Assembly (NCBI RefSeq): GCF_003946695.1
Contig: NZ_RHOX01000005.1
Coordinates: 46,947-110,946, forward strand
Source: Lapidilactobacillus bayanensis
GTDB taxonomy: Bacteria > Bacillota > Bacilli > Lactobacillales > Lactobacillaceae
Direction of reading: 5' to 3'
Length of the DNA stretch: 64,000 nucleotides
The first letter of the stretch is position 1. Every line of letters begins with the position of its first letter. A program made the translations under genes and the position numbers. The notes beneath the pieces are model-generated. The model ran no database searches, was not told the DNA's origin, and was given only the letters and a program-made list of their open reading frames with translations. Shown piece by piece: positions 25,602 to 34,744 of the stretch.

Positions 25602-27260
25602 TTGAACTATCTCACACGTAAACCTTGGTGGTTGATACTTGATGTTGTGCTGTCACTCTTGGCGGCTGGATTTCTCACATTATATGCCTATGCGCTCCAA
25701 TTGATTGTCGATATTGCGACGGGCAAAATAAACTTGACATTTGCTGTAGCAGCGCCGTTGTTACTCGGCTATTTAGTGTTGCAGGCGGTGACAGATGGTC
25801 TAGCAAAGTATCATCGCAAGTGGTTTCCTCAGCAGATTGGCCGCTGGTTGCGACATGATTTATTTGCAAAGCTGATGCGATTAAACTTTACCCAAACAGA
25901 AGCTGGTCGTGACGTTGCCCGCTTGACTAAGCAGGTTGATGTTGCTGTTGAAAGTTACTACGAGGTTGTCTTATTGGTCAGCTACTTGGTGCTACAGTTG
26001 ATTGTGGCAGCAATTGGCACGCTACTCATCTCACCCATGATTACGCTTGGCATTGTGTTACTAGGATTACCAGCGTTAATTTTTCCGTTTTTGCTTAACC
26101 GACGATTGCAGCAAGCAAAGACGCAGGTAATTGATACAGTGACGCGTTACACGGCTTTTCTGACAGACACTTTTCAAGGGTTGACCACAATCCGCTACGC
26201 TTTAGCTCAGCCGTTATTCACAGCTCGGCACGCCAAACATAATTCAGCAGTGACGATGGTGACGACGCGTGAACAGAAGTTACAGATTATCACGTCTGGA
26301 ATTGCTGACTTTCTTTCTGACTTTATGTATTTGGGAACGTGGATTCTTGGTGCCTGGTTCGTGATGAAAGGGACTATTAATTTAGGACAGCTTGTGGCGT
26401 TCTCTCAGCTGTCTGCACTGTTAAATTGGCCGTTGTTGCAATTGCTTGAAGCACTACCAGAGCTTGCTGGTGGTCGGGCAGCGATTACAACACTGACCGA
26501 TTTTTTGGCCCAACCGGATCAGGCTGTAAGACCCCGCCAATCATTAGCCTTGACTGAACCATTGTTTATCGTGAACCACGCGGCAGTGACTTTAGATTCC
26601 CGGCAGGTACTTGCTGATATTAACTTGACCATCGGACCACAAGAAAAAATTGTGGTAGTGGGGGCAAGCGGTAGTGGTAAAACCAGTTTGGTGCGGCTGT
26701 TAACTGGTGATTTAGCTTTAACCGCTGGACAAGTGCTGCTTTCGGGCCAGCCAGTGGCGAAACTGAATCAGTTAGATGTATTTCAGCGAATCGGTATGAT
26801 GTCTCAACGTAGTGAATTGTTCACTGGAACCGTCCGCGAGAACGTGACACTCTTCGATCCCAAGTATCAAGATACAACGGTTGATCAGGCGTTGACTCGC
26901 GCGGGACTTGCGGCTTGGCGTGCTAGTGTGACGTTGACGACTAAGTTGAGCCCGCAATCACCGCTAGTCTCTGGTGGGGAGCGTCAACGTCTTGCTTTAG
27001 CACGATTACTATTACGCGACTATCGTTTCTTTATCTTTGATGAACTGACCACTGGCTTGGATCCGGCGGTTGCAGCGCGACTTGAGCAAGATCTGTTTGC
27101 AATGTCGGCAGGATTTCTGCTAATTACCCATCAATACGACGCGGCAAGTTTTGCCAAAGCTGATCGCATTATTGTCCTGCATGCTGGTCGAATTCAGGCG
27201 ACTGGAGATTTGACAGACGCTGCCGTGCAAGCAGGACTTCACCAGCTCGGAATGTGTTAA
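25602..27260 (+). CDS. ABC transporter, fused permease and ATPase (CydC/CydD-like)
   Basis: About 552 residues from the TTG at 25602, 7 bp after ACGGAGG; an upstream ATG at 25575 lacks a ribosome site. N-terminal membrane domain with about six segments (residues 1-300) and an ATPase domain: Walker A GASGSGKTSLV, signature LVSGGERQRLALARLL, Walker B FFIFDELTTGLD with catalytic Glu, switch His THQ. The arrangement recalls CydDC-type or peptide exporters, but there is only one half-transporter gene, so it should work as a homodimer. It follows apbE by about 120 bp in the same direction; no terminator lies between. Substrate unknown. Confidence 0.85.
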   Translation: MNYLTRKPWWLILDVVLSLLAAGFLTLYAYALQLIVDIATGKINLTFAVAAPLLLGYLVLQAVTDGLAKYHRKWFPQQIGRWLRHDLFAKLMRLNFTQTEAGRDVARLTKQVDVAVESYYEVVLLVSYLVLQLIVAAIGTLLISPMITLGIVLLGLPALIFPFLLNRRLQQAKTQVIDTVTRYTAFLTDTFQGLTTIRYALAQPLFTARHAKHNSAVTMVTTREQKLQIITSGIADFLSDFMYLGTWILGAWFVMKGTINLGQLVAFSQLSALLNWPLLQLLEALPELAGGRAAITTLTDFLAQPDQAVRPRQSLALTEPLFIVNHAAVTLDSRQVLADINLTIGPQEKIVVVGASGSGKTSLVRLLTGDLALTAGQVLLSGQPVAKLNQLDVFQRIGMMSQRSELFTGTVRENVTLFDPKYQDTTVDQALTRAGLAAWRASVTLTTKLSPQSPLVSGGERQRLALARLLLRDYRFFIFDELTTGLDPAVAARLEQDLFAMSAGFLLITHQYDAASFAKADRIIVLHAGRIQATGDLTDAAVQAGLHQLGMC

Positions 27261-27390
27261 GCTTTTCAGTATTAACGCGATTGAGCAACATGAATTCTGT
27301 AAGCACAGATGTATTTTAAAGTGAATTTGCGGTTGTTCGGGTAAAAAAGTAAATCGTCATTAGAGATACTTTCAGTATTTTTCTTGCTAA

Positions 27391-27921
27391 TTAGTCAGTT
27401 TCTTTGAGTCGACTTCTAAGTACGAAATACATTAGCAGGCCAAAGAGGAGACCACCACCTAAAGATGAAATTATTTTAGCAGGTGACGTGATAATCTCAA
27501 AGAAATTTTCTTGTTCCCAGATGAGGTCAATAACAGTGCTTAAGAAATGAAACGCAATTGCGAAATAAAGACCTAGTGCGATTCCTTTGAAAATCACCGT
27601 TCTTTTCGCTTTTACGAGATGTTTGGGCGCTATCTCATTTGTTGTTAGGTTTAAACGACTGGTCGCGATGATCACATATCCACCGATTATAAAAATGACG
27701 AAAAATAGGTTGACCCCGATTAAGATCCATAATGACATTGTAGGAGAGCTGGTCGCGAAAAGAGCAGCAACAAAGTTTGCTAACAGCATATACCAAAATA
27801 GTAGCATGAATGCATTATTTCCAATGTGTTCGACTTGGCTTCTTCTATATTCATCCAATACACCAGAAATGCCATAGAATCGTTTAATTATTTTTGTCAT
27901 CAAATCTTCTTTATTTTTCAT
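27391..27921 (-). CDS. DUF3278-type membrane protein
   Basis: About 176 residues from the ATG at 27921, 9 bp after GGGAGG. Four hydrophobic segments (LLFWYMLLANFVAALFA; LWILIGVNLFFVIFIIGGYV; IALGLYFAIAFHFL; GGGLLFGLLMYFVL) and a conserved start KIIKRFYGISGVLDEYRRSQ match the DUF3278 family, which is commonly found beside a small XRE regulator, as here. It overlaps that regulator by a few codons. Function unknown. Confidence 0.75.
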   Translation of the reverse strand: MKNKEDLMTKIIKRFYGISGVLDEYRRSQVEHIGNNAFMLLFWYMLLANFVAALFATSSPTMSLWILIGVNLFFVIFIIGGYVIIATSRLNLTTNEIAPKHLVKAKRTVIFKGIALGLYFAIAFHFLSTVIDLIWEQENFFEIITSPAKIISSLGGGLLFGLLMYFVLRSRLKETD

Positions 27922-28114
27922 GATCATCTACCTCCCAAAATAATGTGTTTAAATCTGTATCTAATGCTTTGGCTAAACGGATGCACAAAGCTAGTGACGG
28001 ATTATATTTATCGTTTTCGATTAAGTTAATCGTTTGTCTAGCTACTTCAATTTGCTGTGCTAAAGTATTCTGAGATAGTTTTTTTGCAAGTCGGAACTCT
28101 CTAACTCGATTCAT
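27911..28114 (-). CDS. Small XRE family regulator
   Basis: 67 residues, a single Cro/C1 helix-turn-helix (REFRLAKKLSQNTLAQQI..VARQTINLIENDKYNPSLAL) with the acidic end WEVDDHEK. This compact type is usually paired with a DUF3278 or DUF2178-like membrane protein, and its stop overlaps the start of that gene here. Likely autoregulatory. Confidence 0.88.
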   Translation of the reverse strand: MNRVREFRLAKKLSQNTLAQQIEVARQTINLIENDKYNPSLALCIRLAKALDTDLNTLFWEVDDHEK

Positions 28115-28328
28115 GGTTAACGCCTACCTGTCATTTATATGTGACAAGCTCAAGATACTACTTACCTGTTATGATGTCAATTATAAACAGCGGCGAATTT
28201 ATTCTCGACGAATCGCACCGGCAAAAGCGAATCTATCAGTTTGTGACACAATAGCGTTCGTTATGATTTAGACAGTTGATCAGGTAAAATTACAAGGCAA
28301 CTTAAAATGAGCAATGGAGGAGAACAGT

Positions 28329-28694
28329 ATGAATCAAAAATTTTTGGAAGTCCTTAACCATGAAGGTCCGGTTACTATCGTTACAATCAATGGTAATCCT
28401 GCTCATGTTGTTAATACATGGGCCTCGTATATTACAGTCAAAGATAATAAATTAATGATTCCTGCGGCTGGAATGCACAGCATTGAGGCTGATTTTGCCA
28501 AGGATAATCATGTCTTATTAACGTTTGGTTCGAAAGAAGTAACAGGAACTGTTGGCCCAGGTGCTGGATTCCACGTTACAGGAACAGGTGAATTTGTTAC
28601 AGAAGGAACAGAATTTGCAGAGAAGCAGCAACAATTCCCTTGGTTAACAAGGATGTTAGTTATTTTCATCACAGAAATTCAGCAAAAAATCTAA
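28329..28694 (+). CDS. FMN-binding split-barrel protein (pyridoxamine oxidase-like)
   Basis: 121 residues from the ATG at 28329 (GGAGGAG 8 bp upstream). The split-barrel FMN fold of the PNPOx-like superfamily is suggested by NHEGPVTIVTINGNPAHVVN, then WASYITVKDNKLMIPAAGMH and LLTFGSKEVTG. Proteins of this small type bind FMN and may reduce quinones or flavins; the partner is unknown. A strong terminator follows. One more flavoprotein in a flavin-rich stretch. Confidence 0.75.
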   Translation: MNQKFLEVLNHEGPVTIVTINGNPAHVVNTWASYITVKDNKLMIPAAGMHSIEADFAKDNHVLLTFGSKEVTGTVGPGAGFHVTGTGEFVTEGTEFAEKQQQFPWLTRMLVIFITEIQQKI

Positions 28695-28752
28695 AATAGA
28701 GCAGCGAGTAGATTCAATTTATCATCACTAGCTTTAATATTCACCGCCTCAG

Positions 28753-28800
28753 AAAAGAAAATGTTGTCCCAGCAATCGTGCAGACAACATTTTCTTTTTT
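28753..28800 (+). terminator. Rho-independent terminator
   Basis: AAAAGAAAATGTTGT and ACAACATTTTCTTTT form a 15-bp stem around a 16-base loop, followed by further T residues. Confidence 0.88.
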
Positions 28801-29215
28801 TAATAGGCGTCTTTATTTCGGCTTTTTTATATTAACAACGGCCAAGATATTCGCATGATTTTGATAGATCGCAATGAAGTGAATTCTTTTATTTAGCTAT
28901 CAATTTATTAATGAGTTTAAGCAGGTGATTGTGGTATGCTGATATCATTAATAGCTCGTATGTTTAAAAGTAATTGGGTTGAATAACGCATAAAGTTTTC
29001 AGCAATTTCTTTTAAATTGAGCCCACTCTTTTCCAGTTTTCTGATATGGTCTCAAGGTTATTCAAGGATTCAGTTCATTGAGGGGATTGCAAGCTCTCTG
29101 TAAAAGTTTTGAGATAAAAAACTGTGGAATACCGATACAGCGATTAAAGGCTTAGTTGGCGTCCAGAGGTTCTGATGTATTAGAATTTATCTGAGGTGAA
29201 CGAAAGGATAGAGAT
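28801..29215. other. Intergenic region before the unknown 302-residue gene
   Basis: About 415 bp, AT-rich, no convincing reading frame. A TATGCT box near 28937 could be a -10 element. I see nothing else. Confidence 0.3.
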
Positions 29216-30124
29216 ATGGCAGAGACTATGGTTACATTGGGAACATATCCAATGCCCGGTTTGACGTTTCAGCAATTAAATGGAAATGAAATTATTAATA
29301 ACACGTCATTTATCGGTGGCAAAACTAAATTGCTTTATCGATTTCGAAACGCTGAAAAGGATATTATTGCATTGGATAAAGTCAAGGCACATACCTTTCA
29401 TGACTTTATGCTGATGACAAAGCAGTTCAAAGGGATTGACTTAATTTTTGATGATAGTTTGTTCTGTGAAATTATGTCAGCTGCTTTACGACTTGCGCAA
29501 AAGATTCAATCGAAAGAAATTCAACAACAATTTGCTCTAGATGTTAAAAGCACCCAGATTATTTATAATATTTCTGCGAGCATCAACTCTAAATCCGCAA
29601 TGTCAATTCCAGCATTTCATTTGCATTTAAACACACTTTCTAAGGTTGAACGGCGATTAATGGCTGTCAGTAGCGTTTCATTATCAGAAATTGATACTAC
29701 TGTGAGTGATTACTGTCTGGCATTTCAGACTAATTTTCAGGGACCATCAATTTCAATCTTTGATAGTCTACGCTTGAATCTTGCGGGTGGTGTCAACATC
29801 AGAACCGAATGGCAACATTTTGGTGATGTCAATGTTACTCAATTAGTTACTATTCTTCAAAAGGTTGATCTCGCAATGGAAAGCACGTTGCTTAGTTCTG
29901 ATTCAGAAAAAATCGTTAAGAATTATAGTGTTGCGTTATATGTTAAGGATGTTGTTTATATTTTGGTTCGGCCAAGGATGGGAACATCAATTGGTGGTGC
30001 TGCGGAAATGTTTTGGCCGGGCCAAGTGAATTTTGCGCGGCCGATTAGAAATTCTGGCACAATGACTAATGAAATGTTGGACAGGCGCCGAAAATTTCAA
30101 AGCATGGTATTAACTGATAATTAG
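29216..30124 (+). CDS. Hypothetical protein of unknown family
   Basis: 302 residues with an ATG about 8 bp after AAAGGA. No signal peptide, membrane segment or known catalytic motif that I recognise. It mixes beta-rich stretches (KTKLLYRFRNAEKDIIALDK; SVALYVKDVVYILVRPRMG) with helices in the middle; conserved-looking points are IIFDDSLF-like FDDSLFCEIMSAAL, FQGPSISIFD and the C-terminal MFWPGQVNFARPIRNSG. It stands alone with its own terminator. Confidence 0.7.
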   Translation: MAETMVTLGTYPMPGLTFQQLNGNEIINNTSFIGGKTKLLYRFRNAEKDIIALDKVKAHTFHDFMLMTKQFKGIDLIFDDSLFCEIMSAALRLAQKIQSKEIQQQFALDVKSTQIIYNISASINSKSAMSIPAFHLHLNTLSKVERRLMAVSSVSLSEIDTTVSDYCLAFQTNFQGPSISIFDSLRLNLAGGVNIRTEWQHFGDVNVTQLVTILQKVDLAMESTLLSSDSEKIVKNYSVALYVKDVVYILVRPRMGTSIGGAAEMFWPGQVNFARPIRNSGTMTNEMLDRRRKFQSMVLTDN

Positions 30125-30170
30125 CACCAATATTAGCAAAAAGACAATTAAGGCGAATTCAATAATTAAT

Positions 30171-30217
30171 AACACCGTCCTATTCAGCCCAAGTTTTGGT
30201 TGAATAGGACGGTGTTG
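30171..30217 (+). terminator. Long terminator hairpin
   Basis: ACACCGTCCTATTCA and TGAATAGGACGGTGT form a 15-bp stem with an extra GCC/GGT, followed by TGTTT. Confidence 0.8.
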
Positions 30218-30248
30218 TTTAAGCATTTGAAGTCAGCATGATCGCATT

Positions 30249-30289
30249 AAAATAACGAAGCTGAGTTTTTTACTTCAGCTTCGTTATTT
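30249..30289 (-). terminator. Terminator of the lipid kinase gene
   Basis: AAATAACGAAGCTGA(A)GT arms form a nearly perfect stem around TTTTT; directly downstream of the leftward kinase gene and usable in both directions. Confidence 0.8.
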
Positions 30290-30299
30290 GTTGCTTAGT

Positions 30300-31247
30300 T
30301 TAAATCCAAAAGGGATGGTTAGCATTTTTGGCCGCGATACTGAATTGATGAGCACCCATATCTTCACCATCCATCTGACCAAATTGTTTGGGTTGAATTT
30401 TATAATTGAGCGTGTCACCTTTGAAGACATGTACAGCGGGATCTTTAAGGTGACTGCCAGTCGTTAAAATCTTAACAAACAATTGTAATAGTCTAGGCAA
30501 ATTGGGCTTTTCAATCACCACCAAATTTAAATCATGGATGTGCGGATCGGCAGTAGGCATAATATTAACGCCACCACCGAAATAAGGAATGTTAGTCAAG
30601 GTCACTAAATAAGCCTGTTTGAATTCCTCGGTTATTGCACCATGAACTTTTAGATTAAAAGTTTGTTGTGTGCGGAAAACCGATATTAAATTGATAACGT
30701 AAGCAAACTTACCCAAATGAACACGATTTAATTTGGCCTTAAGACGGGAATGCTCAGTCAGGTGAACGACATGAGCATCAAAACCCGTTCCAAAATTATT
30801 GATCAAATATTTGTGCTGATGGTAAGTTTTATCAGCACTATCAGTTAAATCAATATCGAAAATATTTAAATTTGTGCTGCAGTGAATACTCTTGAGATTT
30901 TCTACAAAAGTTGACGCGCGCTTCGTCAAGTGAAGACTGCGCGCGAAGTCGTTGCCTGAGCCGGCCGGGAAATAGGCGATTGGTGTTTCTGGATGTGCTG
31001 ATTGTTCCAGCCCGTTAAGCGTTTGATTAACCGTGCCATCACCGCCAACAACAATGACAACAATAAAGTCGTCATCGGCCTCGTCGCCAATTTTTTTAGC
31101 CAATTCAATAGCATGGCCGGAATATTGTGTGAAGTGAGTCGTATAATTAATCCGTTGGTGCTTTAATTCAGTTTTTAATAGCGGCCAAGCTTTTGCGGCC
31201 GCGCCTGAGCCAGCTTTCAGGTTAACAATAATTGAGTAATTGGGCAA
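30300..31247 (-). CDS. Diacylglycerol kinase/YegS-like lipid kinase
   Basis: 315 residues. The DAGK catalytic domain starts with NLKAGSGAAAKAWP, then VVGGDGTVNQTLNGL (ATP site) and PAGSGNDFARSL, all hallmark motifs; the C-terminal beta domain ends with GQMDGEDMG. Such enzymes phosphorylate diacylglycerol or related lipids at the cytosolic face, recycling lipid from lipoteichoic acid synthesis (DgkB) or acting on other lipids. Which lipid is not decided by the sequence. Confidence 0.92.
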   Translation of the reverse strand: MPNYSIIVNLKAGSGAAAKAWPLLKTELKHQRINYTTHFTQYSGHAIELAKKIGDEADDDFIVVIVVGGDGTVNQTLNGLEQSAHPETPIAYFPAGSGNDFARSLHLTKRASTFVENLKSIHCSTNLNIFDIDLTDSADKTYHQHKYLINNFGTGFDAHVVHLTEHSRLKAKLNRVHLGKFAYVINLISVFRTQQTFNLKVHGAITEEFKQAYLVTLTNIPYFGGGVNIMPTADPHIHDLNLVVIEKPNLPRLLQLFVKILTTGSHLKDPAVHVFKGDTLNYKIQPKQFGQMDGEDMGAHQFSIAAKNANHPFWI

Positions 31248-31372
31248 AAGGATCCCCCCGAATAATGGATAGTAACAAATTATTATAACATTTTTTATAA
31301 ATAATCGTTATATAAAAATTAATCGCAATGGCATAGTATACAAATTTTTGTTGGATCATTATATTTGGCAGC

Positions 31373-31404
31373 AAAAAAGATCTAGGGGTTAACCTAGATC
31401 TTTT
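31373..31404 (-). terminator. Terminator after the rnjA hairpin array, bidirectional
   Basis: AAAAGATCTAGG pairs with CCTAGATCTTTT around GGTTAA; six T follow on the minus strand. It would end the rpoY-rnjA transcript after it has passed three hairpin units. Confidence 0.85.
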
Positions 31405-31419
31405 GATGTTTTTCGCGGG

Positions 31420-31534
31420 TTGAAACGTGCTCCAAGCAACTGCTGGTACGAAATTTAAGTGTAAATCTTGCTGCATTGTCATGCATCAATCTTTCCATTT
31501 AAATTTGGACCATCAACCCGTTGCTTTTCGCACT
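31420..31534 (-). repeat. Hairpin repeat unit B1
   Basis: Starts TTGAAACGTGCTCCAAGCAA and ends CCCGTTGCTTTTCGCAC. Arms TGGTACGAAATTTAAGTGTAAA and TTTCCATTTAAATTTGGACCA pair; tip TGCAT/ATGCA with minus-strand loop GACA. Spaced about 120 bp from B2. Confidence 0.85.
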
Positions 31535-31538
31535 ATGA

Positions 31539-31656
31539 TTTGAAACGTGCTCAAAGCAACTGGTGGTAGTAAATTTAAGCGTGAATCTCACTGCATTAGC
31601 ATGCATTGATCTTCCCGTTTAAATTCATACCACCAACCCGTTGCTTTTCGCACTCT
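31539..31656 (-). repeat. Hairpin repeat unit B2
   Basis: Arms TGGTGGTAGTAAATTTAAGC and CGTTTAAATTCATACCACCA pair; tip TGCAT/ATGCA with minus-strand loop GCTA. Where B1 has a TGGT..ACCA base, this unit has TGGTGGTA..TACCACCA, so both arms changed together. Confidence 0.85.
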
Positions 31657-31658
31657 GA

Positions 31659-31776
31659 TTTGAAACGTGCTCAAAGCAACTGATTGCTATGTCTAACTAG
31701 AAATCCCATCTGGGTTGGCACCCAGCTGTGCTTTCTAGTTAGAGCTACGCAATCAACCCGTTGCTTTTCGCACTCT
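31659..31776 (-). repeat. Hairpin repeat unit B3, abutting the rnjA stop codon
   Basis: Outer ends as in B1/B2 but different stem: TGATTGC, CTAACTAGAAA and CTGGGT on the left match GCAATCA, TTTCTAGTTAG and ACCCAG on the right; minus-strand loop GCCA. It ends on the first base of the rnjA stop codon. Confidence 0.85.
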
Positions 31777-33473
31777 TAATTTGTTGCTGAAATGAGCATT
31801 GGTAGGATCATTGGGTGGCGTTCTGTTTTTTCGAAGAGGAAGTCTTGGAGTGAGTCAATTGTTGCGTCGCGCAACATTGATTCAGTTACCTTTTCTTCAT
31901 CGGCGAACATTTTGCGGATTAGGCCGTAGATTCGTTTCTGGGCAGTTTCAATTAGTGGACCTGATTCACGCATGTATACAAAACCACGTGATAAAATATC
32001 GGGACCGGCCAAAACTAGTTTCTTCTGATAATCGATTGTGGCGACGACCACGACTAAACCTTCTTCGGAAAGAACATGGCGGTCGTGCAAAACGACGTTG
32101 CCAATATCACCGATTCCACTGCCATCAACATAAACGTCGTCAGCAGGGAAGTGACCGGCAACGCGAGCCCGAGTTTTCGTCAGGGCCAGGACATCGCCGT
32201 TTTCTAGAATAAAGCTATTACTCTTCGGCACGCCGCAAAGTTCAGCTAATTCGGTATGAATCTTTAACATTCGATATTCACCATGAATCGGCATGAAGAA
32301 CTTAGGCTTCATTAAGCGCAACATTAGTTTTTGTTCTTCTTGGCCACCATGACCAGAAGTATGAATGTTGTTGACTTTACCATGAATCACATTGGCGCCG
32401 GCTTCAGAAAGTTGGTTGATCAAATGATTAACGCTAATGGTGTTACCAGGGATTGGATTACTTGAGAAAATAACCGTATCACCAGGTTGAATCGTAATTT
32501 GGCGGTGGGTACCGTTCGCAATTCGGCTCAATGCTGCCATTGGTTCACCTTGCGAACCTGTGCAAAGAATCATGACTTGGTTAGCAGGTAACGAATTGAT
32601 CTCGTGAGCATCAACTAAGACACCATCAGGAATCTTCAAATAACCAAGTTCTTGACCGTTAACAATTGCGGTCTCCATACTTCGGCCGAAAACAGCAACC
32701 TTGCGATGATGCTCAATGGCTGCAGAAATGGCTTGTGCCACCCGAGAAATATTAGAAGCAAAGGAAGCAAAGATGATGCGTCCTTCAATACCTTCAAAAA
32801 TATGACGAATAGAATTACCGACGAAGCGTTCTGACTTAGTAAAATTAGGCACTTCGGCGTTGGTTGAATCGGACATCAATAGTAAGACGCCTTCTTCACC
32901 TAATCTAGCCATTCGTTGCAAGTTAGGTGAAGGTTGATCACCAACAGGCGTTAAGTCAAATTTAAAGTCACCAGTTTCAACGATGACACCTTGAGGCGTA
33001 TGAACGGCAACGCCAAGGGTGTCAGGAATCGAGTGGGTAGTTCTGAAAAAGGTGACGCTGACTTTAGGAAATTTCAAGACAGTATCTTCGTTAATCTCAT
33101 GCACTTCAGTACTGTTTAATAAACCGTGTTCTTCAAGCTTGCCTTTAATTAAGGCCATTGCTAGTGGACCGGCATAAACAGGAATATTAGGGATTTGTTT
33201 CAATAGGAAAGGAATACCACCAATGTGATCTTCGTGCCCATGGGTAATGACGAGGGCTTTAACTTTATCAATGTTTTCTGCGATATAGCTATAATCAGAA
33301 ATGACATAGTCAATTCCTAATAATTCATCCTCGGGGAATTTAATACCAGCGTCAATAATGATGATCTCATCTTGGAATTGAACGCCGTACATATTTTTAC
33401 CGATTTCACCCAAACCGCCAATGGCATAGACTGCCGTTTCATTGTTTTGAATCTTAGGCCGTTTGTTGTTCAT
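31776..33473 (-). CDS. rnjA: Ribonuclease J1
   Basis: 565 residues, usual length. RNase J is a metallo-beta-lactamase/beta-CASP ribonuclease with endo- and 5'-3' exonuclease activity, central to mRNA turnover and rRNA maturation in Firmicutes. HGHEDHIGG (His78, His80, Asp82, His83) is the zinc site; [21 protein letters not shown], then [11 protein letters not shown] and [14 protein letters not shown] complete the beta-CASP motifs. It directly follows rpoY (one-base overlap), the conserved Firmicutes arrangement. Its mRNA carries three hairpin units right after the stop. Confidence 0.97.
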   Translation of the reverse strand: MNNKRPKIQNNETAVYAIGGLGEIGKNMYGVQFQDEIIIIDAGIKFPEDELLGIDYVISDYSYIAENIDKVKALVITHGHEDHIGGIPFLLKQIPNIPVYAGPLAMALIKGKLEEHGLLNSTEVHEINEDTVLKFPKVSVTFFRTTHSIPDTLGVAVHTPQGVIVETGDFKFDLTPVGDQPSPNLQRMARLGEEGVLLLMSDSTNAEVPNFTKSERFVGNSIRHIFEGIEGRIIFASFASNISRVAQAISAAIEHHRKVAVFGRSMETAIVNGQELGYLKIPDGVLVDAHEINSLPANQVMILCTGSQGEPMAALSRIANGTHRQITIQPGDTVIFSSNPIPGNTISVNHLINQLSEAGANVIHGKVNNIHTSGHGGQEEQKLMLRLMKPKFFMPIHGEYRMLKIHTELAELCGVPKSNSFILENGDVLALTKTRARVAGHFPADDVYVDGSGIGDIGNVVLHDRHVLSEEGLVVVVATIDYQKKLVLAGPDILSRGFVYMRESGPLIETAQKRIYGLIRKMFADEEKVTESMLRDATIDSLQDFLFEKTERHPMILPMLISATN

Positions 33474-33688
33474 TAATTAAACTCCGTGAGCTTAAAACTA
33501 GGCTCTTTTTGCTCAAACTCTAAGAAATTGCCAGTCAATTCTTGAATGAGTTCAATGTTATAATCCGTGTTGCTCTCGATCAGCTCGCGTGCTTCAATAG
33601 CAGAATTAGCTTTTACGTAAAGAGACTGAGTCAATTCCCGCTGAGGATTACGTGTTTTGTCAGCTTGGTATAAAACTTTAAAAATCAA
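33473..33688 (-). CDS. rpoY: RNA polymerase epsilon subunit
   Basis: 71 residues. The start [18 protein letters not shown] followed by [19 protein letters not shown] is typical of the RpoY/YkzG family (DUF1447), a small subunit of Firmicutes RNA polymerase. It lies immediately upstream of rnjA, as in other Firmicutes. Confidence 0.93.
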   Translation of the reverse strand: MIFKVLYQADKTRNPQRELTQSLYVKANSAIEARELIESNTDYNIELIQELTGNFLEFEQKEPSFKLTEFN

Positions 33689-34033
33689 TATAAAAAACTC
33701 CTTTTAATTGTTTAATTTATCCGCTCGATTTGGTTGCATAACGCAACAGTTATGTCGATATTATCATATTTTTAAGGAATTGTATACTAACTAAATCACT
33801 GTCAGTGCGTTGCTGAGCAGGATAAGTTATCGTGCATAAATTCTTTTTAATAGTTTTTATCAGTGGGGAACCTTATACTGATTGTAGCAACGTCAGTTAG
33901 AAGTGAACGAATTGTCTTAAAGCAGCAAGCAAGCCAAAGTCAGATTAATCACTGAACTTAAGCTACCGTTTCACGACAAGGCAACATGAAAAGAACTATT
34001 TTTTATCCTAGTCTTTAAAAAGAGGTGACCGCA
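33689..34033. other. Divergent intergenic region between rpoY and a small membrane protein
   Basis: About 345 bp. It must hold the leftward rpoY-rnjA promoter and the rightward promoter of the next gene. No reading frame or strong hairpin stands out. Confidence 0.35.
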
Positions 34034-34495
34034 ATGTGGTGGCAAATTCTTTTAGTTGTGGTGGCAGCCATTGTCTGTTATTTCACGGCCTATCATCTAT
34101 GGCTACGTCAACGACAACTTCGTTATAAAAAACAACTTGATACGCAAATGAAATTATTATTACCCAAAATTCAAAAAAAGATTCCGCAAATACTTCCCCA
34201 AACATTGCAAAGTACAATCCCACTCTCAATTTGGCATCGCGATGTTTTAGTTTATGAATACCAATTGCAGTTGGCTAACGCTAATCCAATTAAGATTACG
34301 GCATCGCAATTAAGTGTGCTCTTAAATGAAGCGTTACATTTACCGGCACGGCTATTGGTGACTGAGTGTTGGCAACGCGAGCAAACTTTTCACTTCGATG
34401 TGGTTTATTTGAATAATCCCACAACTTTGGAATACGTGGATGATATGGAAAAGATTGACGCAGATAATCATGAACATGATGTACCTGAAGGATAA
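34034..34495 (+). CDS. Membrane-anchored hypothetical protein
   Basis: 153 residues from the ATG at 34034, 7 bp after AGAGGTG. One N-terminal membrane segment (WWQILLVVVAAIVCYFTAYHLWL) followed by a basic stretch (RQRQLRYKK), so the rest should be cytosolic. The remainder is mixed, with an acidic tail (DDMEKIDADNHEHDVPEG). I do not recognise a family. It has its own terminator. Confidence 0.7.
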   Translation: MWWQILLVVVAAIVCYFTAYHLWLRQRQLRYKKQLDTQMKLLLPKIQKKIPQILPQTLQSTIPLSIWHRDVLVYEYQLQLANANPIKITASQLSVLLNEALHLPARLLVTECWQREQTFHFDVVYLNNPTTLEYVDDMEKIDADNHEHDVPEG

Positions 34496-34510
34496 TGATA
34501 GTTGGCTAAA

Positions 34511-34541
34511 GGGGCAGGAGTAAAAATTCCTGCTTCTTTTT
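34511..34541 (+). terminator. Rho-independent terminator
   Basis: GGGGCAGGA and TTCCTGCTTC form a stem around TAAAAA and are followed by CTTTTT. Confidence 0.85.
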
Positions 34542-34744
34542 GACGTTGTCGCGGCACTTAACAAGTATTTGCAACGCTTTACCAGCCTATCTTTCGATTG
34601 TCTGCAGAACAACTTGTCTACCGTTAACGTTATTACTGGTTTTAACGACATCATAACTTTAATTTATTAGCACTTAATAATTGATTGCTAGTTAACGTAC
34701 TTCATGATAAAGTGTTGTAGAAAGTATAGCTTGGAAGTGATAAG

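Noticed and set aside
30171..30289. Two adjacent long hairpins as a small RNA
   Set aside because: Each fits a terminator for one of the two convergent genes; no promoter for a separate RNA is visible.
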